Assembly: GCA_965656085.1 (NCBI GenBank)
Contig: CBFHJA010000020.1
Coordinates: forward strand, 1 to 64,000
Length of the DNA stretch: 64,000 nt
Direction: 5' to 3'
DNA from: Aliishimia sp965656085
GTDB lineage: Bacteria > Pseudomonadota > Alphaproteobacteria > Rhodobacterales > Rhodobacteraceae
Shown here: positions 26,457 through 34,968 of the stretch, piece by piece
Position numbering within the stretch: position 1 is the stretch's first letter
Layout of the letters: the number at the start of each line of letters is the position of its first letter
The notes under the pieces: model-generated
The model's database searches: none
What the model was told of the DNA's origin: nothing
Seen by the model: the letters and a program-made list of their open reading frames with translations, nothing else
Position numbers and translations under genes: made by a program

Positions 26457-28082
26457 ATGACCACCGAAATCCACCACCCCGCAGTGCGGATGTACGCCGC
26501 CGAATACCGCTCTGGCCAACTGTCGCGACGCGAGTTTCTCTCGCGTGCGACCATGCTCGGCGTCAGCGCCGCCGCGGCCTATGGGCTGATCGGTATTGCC
26601 ATGCCCAGCCCGGCGACAGCCGCCGCACAACGCGGCGGGACCTTGCGGGTGAACATGGAAACCAAGGCGATGAAAGAGCCGCGCCTCTGGGACTGGACCG
26701 AATACGCCAATTTCTGCCGCGGATGGCTGGATTACCTGACCCTGTTCAACCGCGATGGCAGCGTGACCGGCGGGCTGGTCGAAAGCTGGACGGCGAATGA
26801 CACGGCGACGCAATACACGCTCAACCTGCGCCAAGGCGTCAAATGGAACAATGGCGACGAGTTCACCGCCGAAGACGTGGTTCATAACTTCCGGCTCTGG
26901 GCCGATGGCACGGTCGAAGGCAACTCCATGGCGTCGCGCGTGGCGGCGGTTCAGGATGCCGACACCAACAAGCTCCGCGAGGGGGCGGTCGTGGCCATCG
27001 ACGATCATACAGTGCAGTTGAACCTCGCAAGCTCCGACATCAGCATCATGGCGGCGCTCTCCGATTATCCCGCCGCCGTGGTCCATCGCAGCTTCATGGG
27101 CGGCGATCCGGTGGCCAGCCCCATCGGCACCGGCGCGTATCTGCCGGAAAGCTACGAGGTCGGCGTCAAGGCTGTCTTGGTGCGCAACCCCGACCATGAT
27201 TACTGGCGCGACGGGGGCTGGCTGGACCGGATCGAGTTCATTGACTACGGCACCGATCAGGCCGCCGTCGCCGCCGCTGCGGAAAGCGATGAAATCGACC
27301 TGACCTATCGCACCGACAGCGACTTTGTCGCGCTCTTCGATGGCATCGGCTGGACATCCACCGAGGCGGTCACGGCCAACACGCTGGCGGTCCGCTTCAA
27401 CCAGCAATCGGCCCCCTATGACACCCGCGCGGTCCGTCGTGGCATCCAGATGGCTGTTGACAATGCCCTTGTTCTGGAACTGGCGATCGGCGGGATGGGT
27501 CTGCCCGGCGAAAACCACCATGTCTGCCCGGTGCATCCCGAATATGCCGAATTGCCGCCCTTGCAGGTCGATCCCGCGATGGGGGCCGAGATGGTCGCGG
27601 AGGCTGGCCATGCGGATACCGAATTCGAGCTGATCTCGCTCGATGCCGAGTGGCAAAAGAACACCTGTGACGTGGTCGCCTCGCAGATGCGCGATGCGGG
27701 GCTGAACGTGAAACGCACGATCCTGCCCGGCTCGACCTTCTGGAACGACTGGACCAAATATCCGTTCTCGGCCACCGAATGGGGCCCGCGGCCTCTGGGG
27801 ATTCAGATCATGGCGCTGGCCTACAAGTCAGGTGCCGCATGGAATGAAAGCGCGTTCTCCAACGCCGAGTTCGACAGCCTGCTGGAGCAGGGCCTGTCCG
27901 TCGCCGATGCGGATGCGCGGCGCGAGATCATGGCGAAGATGCAGACGATCATGCAGGAGGAAGGCGTGCTGATCCAAGCCTATTGGCGCTCGGTCTTCAA
28001 TCACTCGAACGGCAAGTTCGCCAATGTGAACGTGCACCCGTTCTACCAGTTGGACCTGCACGACATTCATCTGGCGGGCTGA
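26457..28082 (+). CDS. Family 5 ABC transporter substrate-binding protein with Tat signal
   Basis: A 541-residue extracytoplasmic binding protein of the peptide/nickel (SBP_bac_5) type. A twin-arginine signal SRREFL at 23-28 precedes a hydrophobic stretch and a PATAAAQRGG cut region near 60. Body motifs include YTLNLRQGVKWNNGDEFTAEDVV and RRGIQMAVDNALV. I chose the ATG at 26457 (GGGAG 7 bp upstream); the frame is open to 26364. Divergent from, and probably co-regulated with, the demethylation operon, so a methylated amine such as a betaine is a reasonable ligand guess. No permease or ATPase gene follows: it is an orphan here. Confidence 0.88.
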   Translation: MTTEIHHPAVRMYAAEYRSGQLSRREFLSRATMLGVSAAAAYGLIGIAMPSPATAAAQRGGTLRVNMETKAMKEPRLWDWTEYANFCRGWLDYLTLFNRDGSVTGGLVESWTANDTATQYTLNLRQGVKWNNGDEFTAEDVVHNFRLWADGTVEGNSMASRVAAVQDADTNKLREGAVVAIDDHTVQLNLASSDISIMAALSDYPAAVVHRSFMGGDPVASPIGTGAYLPESYEVGVKAVLVRNPDHDYWRDGGWLDRIEFIDYGTDQAAVAAAAESDEIDLTYRTDSDFVALFDGIGWTSTEAVTANTLAVRFNQQSAPYDTRAVRRGIQMAVDNALVLELAIGGMGLPGENHHVCPVHPEYAELPPLQVDPAMGAEMVAEAGHADTEFELISLDAEWQKNTCDVVASQMRDAGLNVKRTILPGSTFWNDWTKYPFSATEWGPRPLGIQIMALAYKSGAAWNESAFSNAEFDSLLEQGLSVADADARREIMAKMQTIMQEEGVLIQAYWRSVFNHSNGKFANVNVHPFYQLDLHDIHLAG

Positions 28083-28097
28083 ACGCCGTGACACAGC

Positions 28098-28126
28098 GCA
28101 AGGGTCCCGTCGCCCGGGGCCCTTGC
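28098..28126. terminator. Strong hairpin downstream of the binding-protein gene
   Basis: GCAAGGG-T-CCC (28098-28108) pairs with GGG-G-CCCTTGC (28116-28126) across a 7-nt loop: an 11-bp stem with one G-T pair, starting 16 bp after the stop. There is no T tract, so intrinsic termination is likely weak; a role in 3' end protection is also possible. Confidence 0.5.
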
Positions 28127-28185
28127 ACCTTCCGCGCCCGGCACCCTGCCGCCGCCGCTGTGCCCCGGAGCACCTGCGTCCAGCC

Positions 28186-28368
28186 GTTAACCATTTTGCA
28201 CCGCACGGTGCAGTAACCCCGGACGGAATCGCAATTCGTATGTACAGGTGCCATACGCCGAGCCATACGCGCAGCCATACGCCTGCCAGACCTTGTGTTT
28301 AAGGCGTTAACCCGGTTTTTCGGCGGTTTTGCCCTCTTGGCCTGCCCGCGTGCGGTCGCTGCGTTAAC
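28186..28368. repeat. Intergenic element A: three tandem 12-bp units with GTTAAC sites
   Basis: Three tandem 12-mers occupy 28247-28258, 28259-28270 and 28271-28282, reading NNNGCCATACGC (GGT, CGA and GCA as the first three bases). CTGCCAGACCTTGT follows. GTTAAC occurs at 28186-28191, 28306-28311 and 28363-28368. A perfect palindrome TGCACCG-CA-CGGTGCA lies at 28197-28212. The gap is between convergent genes. A near-copy lies at 36091-36221 (element B). Confidence 0.75.
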
Positions 28369-28370
28369 CT

Positions 28371-30710
28371 TTAGGCGCCATAGGGGATCCAGATCGTCTT
28401 GATCTCGGTCGCCGCCTCCAGAAACGCGCGCCCCTCGCCATCCCTGCCGCGCCAGTCCCGCGACAGCCCGTCATTCACCCAAGTCCGCTTGAGATTTCCC
28501 GCAGCCGCCGTCTCGATCCGTGGCGCGTGTTCCGCCGCGCCGAAGCTCCACATCGCATCGACGCCAAGATGGCCCGCAAGGGCCGGTGCCGTATCCGCAT
28601 GGGGGCCGGAGAGCAGGTTGACCACACCGCCGGGAACATCAGAGGTTTCAAGGACTTGCTGGAAATCCATCGCCGGGAGCGGGAACGGCTCAGACACGCA
28701 GAGCACGGCCCTGTTGCCCATCGCGATGGCCGGCGCCATCACCGAAATCAGGCCCAGAAGCGGGACGTCCGCCGGGCAAAGCGCGCCGATCACGCCCACC
28801 GGCTCGCGCATCGCCACCGCGACGCCCCGGATCGGCACGCCCTTGACCGCGCCATCGAGCTTGTCGGCCCAGGCCGCATAGGTGAAGAGCCGCCGGATCG
28901 CGATATGCACCTCGTCCGCGCCCGTGCCTTGACCCGTCGCCGCGTCCAGCCGCGCGGCAAATTCATCCACCCGGGCAGAGAGATTTTCTGCAATGTAATA
29001 AAGGATTTGCGCCCGAAGATGCCCGGTCGTCGCAGACCATGCCGCCGCCCCCGTCGCGGCCTCCACAGCGTTCCGCACATCCTTGCGGTTCGCCAGCGAG
29101 GCATGGCCCAGAAGGTCCCCCGCCGCGCCATAAACCGGGGCCGAGTAGCCGCCATCGGGGCGGGTCTGCTTGCCGCCGATATAGAGTTTCGTGGTCCGGT
29201 CGAGGCCGCTGCCGCCGCCGGTTCCGGTGAAGGGTTGGATGTCTTCGAGCGGCACGGGATCGCGGTCGGGTTTGGTGTAGGCCGTCAGCCCCTCCCAGCC
29301 CCCCTCGCGCCCGAACCCGCTCTCGCGCACGCCGCCAAAGCCCGCCGCCGCATCGAAAAGGTTGGTCGCGTTGACCCAGACCACCCCGGCGGCCAGCTTC
29401 GGCGCGATGTCGAGCGCGGTGTTCACATTCTCGGTCCAGACCGTCGCCGCCAGCCCATATCTTGTGTTATTCGCAAGGCTGACCGCTTCAGAGGGTGTCC
29501 GGAACGTTGTCGAGACCAGCACCGGACCGAAGATTTCCTCCTGCATCAACACGTCCGACGGGCCAAGGCCGGTGATCAGCGTCGGCGGATAGAAGCAGCC
29601 CCCCTCGGGCATCTCGCAGGCCGCGACGTGGTGATCGCCCTCCGGGTTTGCCGCCACCATCTCGCGGATCGTCCCCAGTTGCACCGGATCGACCACCGCG
29701 CCCACGTCGATGGACTTGTCGAGCGGGTCGCCAACACGCAATTTATCCATGCGCGCCTTGAGTTTAGCATAGAACGCATCGGCCACAGGCTCCTGCACCA
29801 GAAGCCGTGAGCCCGCGCAGCAGACCTGCCCCTGATTGAACCAGATCGCATCGACCAGCCCTTCCACGGCACTGTCGAGATCGGCGTCTTCAAACACGAT
29901 ATACGGCGACTTGCCGCCCAATTCGAGCGTCAGCGCCTTGCCACTGCCAGCCGTCGCCTCCCGGATCTTGCGGCCCACCTCGGTGGAGCCCGTGAAGGCG
30001 ATCTTGTCCACCTCGGCGGCGACGATCCTCTCGCCCACCGCGCCATCCCCGGTGACGATATTCACCACGCCCCCCGGCACCCCGGCCTGCCCGCAGATAT
30101 CGGCGAAGAGAAGTGCGGTCAGCGAGGTATATTCGGCAGGCTTCAGCACCACCGTGTTGCCCATCGCCAGCGCCGGGGCGACTTTCCACGCCAGCATCAG
30201 AAGCGGGAAGTTCCACGGGACGATCTGCCCGCACACACCGAGCGGCACGCGGCCCGGCATCTCGCTCTCCATCAGTTGCGCCATGCCCGCGTGGTAGTAA
30301 AAATGCCGCTGTGCCAAGGGGATATCAATGTCGCGGCTCTCGCGGATCGGCTTGCCGTTGTCGAGCGTTTCCAGCACCGCGAAGAGCCGGGCGTGTTTCT
30401 GTAGCAGGCGGGCGAGGGCGTAGAGCACCTTCGCGCGGCCATGCCCGCCAAGCGCGGCCCAGTCGGGCTGCGCGGCGCGGGCGGCGCGCACGGCGGCGTC
30501 CACCTCGTCTTGCGTCGCTTGGGTCAGCGTGGCCAGAATCTCGCCGGTGGCCGGGTTTTTCGCCTCGAAATCAGGGCGCGCGTCGGTGAACGCCCCGCCG
30601 ATGAAATGCCCCAGCGCGCTGCCCTGATCGACCAGCCACGCCAGCGCCTCGGCGGCGTTCTCGGGGGCGGTGCCATAGTCCATGGTCTCGAATATATCCG
30701 CGACGCTCAT
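28371..30710 (-). CDS. Two-domain aldehyde dehydrogenase, ALDH16 type
   Basis: A 779-residue protein with two ALDH domains. The first (about 1-495) has a complete active site: Asn167 (PWNFPLLM), Glu263 (LELGGKSP) and Cys297 (GQVCCAGSR). The second (about 515-779) is a shortened ALDH-like domain without a catalytic Cys block. This layout is ALDH16; a bacterial member from Loktanella, also Rhodobacteraceae, has been characterised structurally. It oxidises an aldehyde with NAD+. It follows deoC after 12 bp on the same strand, so acetaldehyde from deoxyribose-5-phosphate cleavage is a natural substrate candidate (inference). Confidence 0.9.
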   Translation of the reverse strand: MSVADIFETMDYGTAPENAAEALAWLVDQGSALGHFIGGAFTDARPDFEAKNPATGEILATLTQATQDEVDAAVRAARAAQPDWAALGGHGRAKVLYALARLLQKHARLFAVLETLDNGKPIRESRDIDIPLAQRHFYYHAGMAQLMESEMPGRVPLGVCGQIVPWNFPLLMLAWKVAPALAMGNTVVLKPAEYTSLTALLFADICGQAGVPGGVVNIVTGDGAVGERIVAAEVDKIAFTGSTEVGRKIREATAGSGKALTLELGGKSPYIVFEDADLDSAVEGLVDAIWFNQGQVCCAGSRLLVQEPVADAFYAKLKARMDKLRVGDPLDKSIDVGAVVDPVQLGTIREMVAANPEGDHHVAACEMPEGGCFYPPTLITGLGPSDVLMQEEIFGPVLVSTTFRTPSEAVSLANNTRYGLAATVWTENVNTALDIAPKLAAGVVWVNATNLFDAAAGFGGVRESGFGREGGWEGLTAYTKPDRDPVPLEDIQPFTGTGGGSGLDRTTKLYIGGKQTRPDGGYSAPVYGAAGDLLGHASLANRKDVRNAVEAATGAAAWSATTGHLRAQILYYIAENLSARVDEFAARLDAATGQGTGADEVHIAIRRLFTYAAWADKLDGAVKGVPIRGVAVAMREPVGVIGALCPADVPLLGLISVMAPAIAMGNRAVLCVSEPFPLPAMDFQQVLETSDVPGGVVNLLSGPHADTAPALAGHLGVDAMWSFGAAEHAPRIETAAAGNLKRTWVNDGLSRDWRGRDGEGRAFLEAATEIKTIWIPYGA

Positions 30711-30722
30711 CTTGTGCTCTCC

Positions 30723-31727
30723 TCAGCCCAGCCCGTGCCGGTATCCCGCCGAATAGGCGCCCGTCAGGTGGTGTTCCAATTGCCGTTCGATATCGCCCAG
30801 AAGCGAGGACGCGCCGAAGCGGAAGAGGTCGGGGCGCAGCCAACGGTCGCCCAGTTCCTCCTTGATCAGCGCCAGATACACCAACGCATCCTTGGCCTTC
30901 GAGATCCCGCCCGCCGGTTTGTAGCCCACGCGGATGCCGGTGCGGGCGTGGTAGTCGCGGATCGCGCGGAGCATCACCAGCGTCACCGGCAGCGTCGCGT
31001 TGACGCTCTCCTTGCCGGTCGAGGTCTTGATGAAATCCGCGCCCGCCATCATGCACACCATCGAAGCCCGCGCGACATTGCGCAGCGTGCCAAGCTCGCC
31101 GGTGGCGAGGATTGCTTTGACATGAGCCGGCCCGCAGGCCTCGCGCATCTGCGCCATCTCGTCATAGAGCGCGTCCCATTTGCCCTCCAGCACGAGGCGG
31201 CGGGAGATCACGATGTCGATCTCCTCGGCCCCGGCGGCGACGCTCTCGCGGATTTCCTGAAGGCGCAGATGGAAGGGCGAGAGGCCCGCCGGAAAGCCCG
31301 TGGAGACCGCCGCGACGGGGATATTCGAGCCTGTGAGGACGTGGACGGCGGCGGGCACCATCTCGTGATAGACGCAGACCGCGCCGACGGTGAGGTCCGG
31401 CAAGCCGAGCGCGTCCAGCATGTCGCGGCGCACCGGATGGCGGGCCTTGGCGCAGAGCCGCGCGACCCGGCGGTCGGTATCGTCGCCGGAGAGCGTGGTC
31501 AGGTCGATGCAGGAAACCGCGCGGGCCAGCCACGCCGCCTGATGGTCTTTCTTGATCGAGCGCCGCCCCGGAAGGGTGGCCGCACGGCGTTCGATGGCCG
31601 AGCGGTTGGCCTGCAGGCTGCGCACCCATCCCAGATCCAGCGGCAGGCCCGGATTGCGCGGCTCCGTGACTTGCGGCAGTTGCGCGCTGCGTTTGGTGGC
31701 GGGCGCGTCTTCTGTGGCGGCTTTCAT
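30723..31727 (-). CDS. deoC: Deoxyribose-phosphate aldolase DeoC
   Basis: A 334-residue class I aldolase that splits 2-deoxyribose-5-phosphate to glyceraldehyde-3-phosphate and acetaldehyde in deoxynucleoside breakdown. The Schiff-base Lys is K234 in ADFIKTSTGK, and the GYKPAGGISKAKDAL phosphate-site block follows. It belongs to the longer proteobacterial/eukaryote-like class (about 320-335 residues) and has an extra N-terminal 60 residues compared with the shorter class. It is coupled to the ALDH16 gene downstream. Confidence 0.93.
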   Translation of the reverse strand: MKAATEDAPATKRSAQLPQVTEPRNPGLPLDLGWVRSLQANRSAIERRAATLPGRRSIKKDHQAAWLARAVSCIDLTTLSGDDTDRRVARLCAKARHPVRRDMLDALGLPDLTVGAVCVYHEMVPAAVHVLTGSNIPVAAVSTGFPAGLSPFHLRLQEIRESVAAGAEEIDIVISRRLVLEGKWDALYDEMAQMREACGPAHVKAILATGELGTLRNVARASMVCMMAGADFIKTSTGKESVNATLPVTLVMLRAIRDYHARTGIRVGYKPAGGISKAKDALVYLALIKEELGDRWLRPDLFRFGASSLLGDIERQLEHHLTGAYSAGYRHGLG

Positions 31728-31909
31728 GCGCGGGTCCTCCCTGACGGGTGCAAGCTGGCACGAGGCGATACCACGTTCAAGGTGAACGAGAGGTCAATGA
31801 GGGGGCGCTGCGGTTGATATGTGATGCGGATGGAGCCGTGCGCTGGAGGGAGATTTGCCCGGAAATGAGGCTTCTGCCCCCGATTTTGACAGTCCAACGG
31901 ACAGTTTAT

Positions 31910-31954
31910 TGCGAATTATTCGCATTTTCGTTGACTTCTTGAGAATGACTCTCA
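31910..31954. promoter_or_regulatory. Two Mur/Fur-like 7-1-7 boxes before the metal transporter
   Basis: TGCGAAT-T-ATTCGCA (31910-31924) is a perfect 7-1-7 palindrome. TGAGAAT-G-ACTCTCA (31940-31954) has the same layout with one mismatch; the centres are 30 bp apart. Both resemble alphaproteobacterial Mur (Mn-responsive Fur) boxes of the TGCAAAT-N-ATTTGCA type. A candidate promoter, TTGACT (31931-31936) with CATATG (31953-31958, 16-bp spacer), would be overlapped by the second box, so repression under metal-replete conditions is expected. Confidence 0.7.
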
Positions 31955-31992
31955 TATGCAGGTCTACAACAGGACAGAGGATCGTTTCGAAC

Positions 31993-32970
31993 ATGCTTAC
32001 ACGTCGTCACTTTCTTGCCTCGGCAGCCGCGTCTGCGGCCCTTCTTCCGCACGCAGCCCGCGCGGCCGCGCCGCTCAACGTCGTCGCCACCACCGGCATG
32101 ATCACGGATACCGTCCGCCGGATCGGCGGGGACGCGATCACGGTGACGGGTCTGCTCGGCGCCGGGATCGACCCGCACAGCTACCGCCAGACCCGCAGCG
32201 ATATCGTCGCCATGACCCGCGCCGATCTGGTGCTCTGGCACGGACTGTTCCTCGAAGCCCAGATGGAGGACTTCCTGCTGCGCCTTGGCGAAAAGAAATC
32301 CGTGGTCGCCGTGACCGACAAAATGGAGGCCGCCGCCAAGGACGGCGCGCTCGATCTGATCGGCAGCGAGGATTACGAGGGCCGCTATGATCCGCATATC
32401 TGGATGGACCCGGACCTGTGGCAGCCGGTGGCAACGCGCATCCAAGACGCACTGACAGAGGCCCGCCCAGATCATGCCGACCTCTTTGCGGCCAATACGA
32501 ACGCCTTCAACGAACAACTGGCCGCGCTTCGCAGCTATGGCACAGAAGCGCTGGCGCAGGTGCCCGCAGAGAACCGCGTTCTTGTGACGGCCCATGACGC
32601 CTTTGCCTATTTCGGGCGCGCCTTCGACATGGAAGTGATCGGCGTGCAGGGCATCTCGACCGATAACGAGGCGGGGCTGAACCGCATCAGCGAACTTGTC
32701 GACATGCTTGTCGCGCGCAATGTCGGCGCGGTCTTCGTGGAAAGCTCTGTGTCGGATCGCAATATGCGCGCGCTGATCGAAGGCGCGGCCGCGCAGGGCC
32801 ACGAGGTGCGCCTTGGCGGGGAGCTGTTCAGCGATGCGATGGGCGAAGAGGGCACCTATGAAGGGACCTTCATCGGCATGATTGATCACAACATCACCAC
32901 GATCGCCCGGGCCCTCGGCGCCGATGTGCCGGAAGCCGGTCTGAATGGGCGTCTTGGGCTTGGAGCGTAA
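31993..32970 (+). CDS. Metal ABC transporter substrate-binding protein (TroA/SitA-like)
   Basis: A 325-residue periplasmic binding protein. A short signal (TRRHFLASAAASAALLPHAARA, with a Tat-like RR) is cut near residue 24. Metal ligands by comparison with TroA: His in IDPHSY, His in DPHIWMDP, His in TAHDAFAYF, and a late Asp in GMIDHN/ELFSDAMG region. TroA homologues bind Mn or Zn. No His-rich loop of the zinc-only ZnuA type is present, which with the upstream Mur-like boxes favours Mn. I chose ATG 31993; the open frame upstream to 31855 runs through the regulatory boxes. First gene of a four-gene operon. Confidence 0.9.
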   Translation: MLTRRHFLASAAASAALLPHAARAAAPLNVVATTGMITDTVRRIGGDAITVTGLLGAGIDPHSYRQTRSDIVAMTRADLVLWHGLFLEAQMEDFLLRLGEKKSVVAVTDKMEAAAKDGALDLIGSEDYEGRYDPHIWMDPDLWQPVATRIQDALTEARPDHADLFAANTNAFNEQLAALRSYGTEALAQVPAENRVLVTAHDAFAYFGRAFDMEVIGVQGISTDNEAGLNRISELVDMLVARNVGAVFVESSVSDRNMRALIEGAAAQGHEVRLGGELFSDAMGEEGTYEGTFIGMIDHNITTIARALGADVPEAGLNGRLGLGA

Positions 32971-32973
32971 CTC

Positions 32974-33759
32974 ATGCTGAACGTCGTCACTCCCCCGGCC
33001 CCGGAGCCTGATCTGCCCATGCGCGTGCGCGGGTTGACGGTCTCCTATGGCGAGAAACCGGCCGTGTTTTCGGCGGATATGTCCGTGCCGGAGGGTAAGA
33101 TGATGGCAATTGTCGGCCCCAACGGGGCTGGCAAGTCAACGATGCTCAAAGCCGCGCTTGGTGTGATCTCGCCACTGGCCGGGACCGCGCAGTTCTTCGG
33201 CCATCCGCTGGAGCGCGCCCGGGACCGCATCGCCTATGTGCCGCAGCGCGCGAGCGTCGATTGGGATTTTCCGGCGCGGGTGCTCGACGTTGTGCTGATG
33301 GGGCTCTATCCCCGTCTGGGCTTGCTGCGGCGGATCACGGGGGCGCACAAGGCCGAGGCGCGTGAGTGCCTTGCGCGGGTCGGGATGGAGGACTTCGCAG
33401 AGCGCCAGATCGGACAGCTTTCGGGCGGCCAGCAACAGCGCGTGTTCCTCGCGCGTGCATTGGCGCAACGCGCGGATCTCTACTTGCTCGATGAGCCGCT
33501 CGCCGGGGTCGATGCGGCGACGGAAAAGACGATCATGTCGGTGCTGCGGGATTTGACGGCGGCGGGCAAGACGGTCGTCGCGGTGCATCACGATTTGAGC
33601 ACGGTGCCGGTCTATTTCGATCACGTTCTGCTGCTCGCGACGCAAGTGGTCGCGGAAGGGCCGGTCGAGACCACCTTCATACCCGACAATCTGCAAAAGG
33701 CCTATGGCGGGCGTCTCGCGCGCAGCCATGGAGATGTCTTTGAGAAGGTGTCCGGGTAA
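32974..33759 (+). CDS. Metal ABC transporter ATP-binding protein
   Basis: A 261-residue ATPase that powers Mn/Zn uptake. Walker A GPNGAGKST near residue 49, Q-loop PQRASVDWDFP, signature LSGGQQQRVFLARAL, Walker B LYLLDEPLAGVD and the H-loop HHDLSTV are all intact. The Q-loop phrase is typical of Mn/Zn/Fe importers (SitB/TroB/MntB). It starts 3 bp after the binding protein and is followed after 6 bp by the first permease. Confidence 0.94.
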   Translation: MLNVVTPPAPEPDLPMRVRGLTVSYGEKPAVFSADMSVPEGKMMAIVGPNGAGKSTMLKAALGVISPLAGTAQFFGHPLERARDRIAYVPQRASVDWDFPARVLDVVLMGLYPRLGLLRRITGAHKAEARECLARVGMEDFAERQIGQLSGGQQQRVFLARALAQRADLYLLDEPLAGVDAATEKTIMSVLRDLTAAGKTVVAVHHDLSTVPVYFDHVLLLATQVVAEGPVETTFIPDNLQKAYGGRLARSHGDVFEKVSG

Positions 33760-33765
33760 CGCGTC

Positions 33766-34968
33766 ATGATCTGGGACGCGCTGACCTTACAATTGGGCTA
33801 CAACGCCTCGCTCGTGACCATCGGAGCCATGCTGCTCGGGTTGGCGGCTGGCGTTGCGGGCACGTTCCTGTTCTTGCGCAAGCGGGCTTTGGTCAGCGAT
33901 GCGATCAGCCACGCCACGCTGCCGGGGATCGTGCTTGCGTTCATGGCGATGGTGGCCTTGGGCGGCGATGGCCGCAATCTCATTGGTCTGCTCTTTGGCG
34001 CGGCGGGCTCTGCCGCTGTCGGGCTCTATCTTGTGTCATGGCTCGGCAAGCACACGCGGCTTGGGGAGGATGCGGCCATCGGGGCGATCCTGTCGGTGTT
34101 CTTCGGCTTCGGAGTCGTTCTGCTCACCGTCATTCAGGCCATCGGATCCGGGCGGCAAGCAGGACTTGAAGGCTTCCTGCTGGGCTCCACGGCCGGGATG
34201 CTCCGCGACGACGCGCTGCTGATCGCGGGCGCTGCGGCGGCCACTTTGGCGCTGGTGCTGCTGATGCGCCGCCCCCTCACGCTCTCGGCCTTCGACCCCG
34301 GTTTTGCGCGCAGCACGGGGCAGAATACCGACCGGGCGGAATTCCTTCTGCTCGCAACCGTCCTGACGGTCACGGTTGTCGGGCTGAAGATCGTCGGGCT
34401 GATCCTGATCGTCGCCTTGCTCATTATCCCGCCGGTGGCGGCGCGCTTCTGGACCGAGCGCAGCGACCGGGTCCTGTGGATATCCGGCCTGTTCGGCGGC
34501 GCGTCGGGCTATGTCGGCGCTGCGCTCTCCGCGACCGCGCCGGATTTGCCGACCGGGCCGATCATCGTGCTGTGCTGCTTTGCGTTGTTCCTGCTGTCCT
34601 TTCTGCTCGCCCCGGTGCGCGGGGTTCTGGCCAGCCTCCTGGCCCATTTGCACTACCGCCGCGCGGTACATTTTCGGCAGGGGTTGCTTGCGCTCGCGCA
34701 GGGCCAGCCGGTCTATGAGGGGCTCACGCGGCGCTTGCTTGAACGGGACGGGCTGATCCGGCGCGACGGGGTGATGACGACGGCGGGACAGGCCCGCGCC
34801 GCCAAGGCGCTGCGCGACGAGGCGCGCTGGCGCGAGGTGCGCGGCGATGCGGCGCTCGACCGGGTTGCGGCGCTCTATAATGGGCTCACGGAGATCGAAA
34901 CCGTGCTGACCCCGGATCAACTCCGTGAGATCGACGCGCGGCTTGGGCCGACGCGGGCGGCGCCGTGA
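33766..34968 (+). CDS. Metal ABC transporter permease 1 with C-terminal winged-helix-like tail
   Basis: A 400-residue ABC-3 family permease. Eight to nine hydrophobic spans fill residues 1-290, with SDAISHATLPGIVLAF and VGLKIVGLILIVALLIIPPVAARFW as family blocks. The last 100 residues are soluble and look like an MntR/DtxR-type winged helix (GLTRRLLERDGLIRRDGVMTTAGQ), a known extension of TroC/MntC-type permeases. It pairs with the next permease to form the heterodimeric channel. Stop overlaps the next start. Confidence 0.9.
   Translation: MIWDALTLQLGYNASLVTIGAMLLGLAAGVAGTFLFLRKRALVSDAISHATLPGIVLAFMAMVALGGDGRNLIGLLFGAAGSAAVGLYLVSWLGKHTRLGEDAAIGAILSVFFGFGVVLLTVIQAIGSGRQAGLEGFLLGSTAGMLRDDALLIAGAAAATLALVLLMRRPLTLSAFDPGFARSTGQNTDRAEFLLLATVLTVTVVGLKIVGLILIVALLIIPPVAARFWTERSDRVLWISGLFGGASGYVGAALSATAPDLPTGPIIVLCCFALFLLSFLLAPVRGVLASLLAHLHYRRAVHFRQGLLALAQGQPVYEGLTRRLLERDGLIRRDGVMTTAGQARAAKALRDEARWREVRGDAALDRVAALYNGLTEIETVLTPDQLREIDARLGPTRAAP

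Noticed and set aside
28247..28282. Tandem 12-bp units considered as a CRISPR array
   Set aside because: Units are directly adjacent with no spacers, only three copies, and no cas genes are near.
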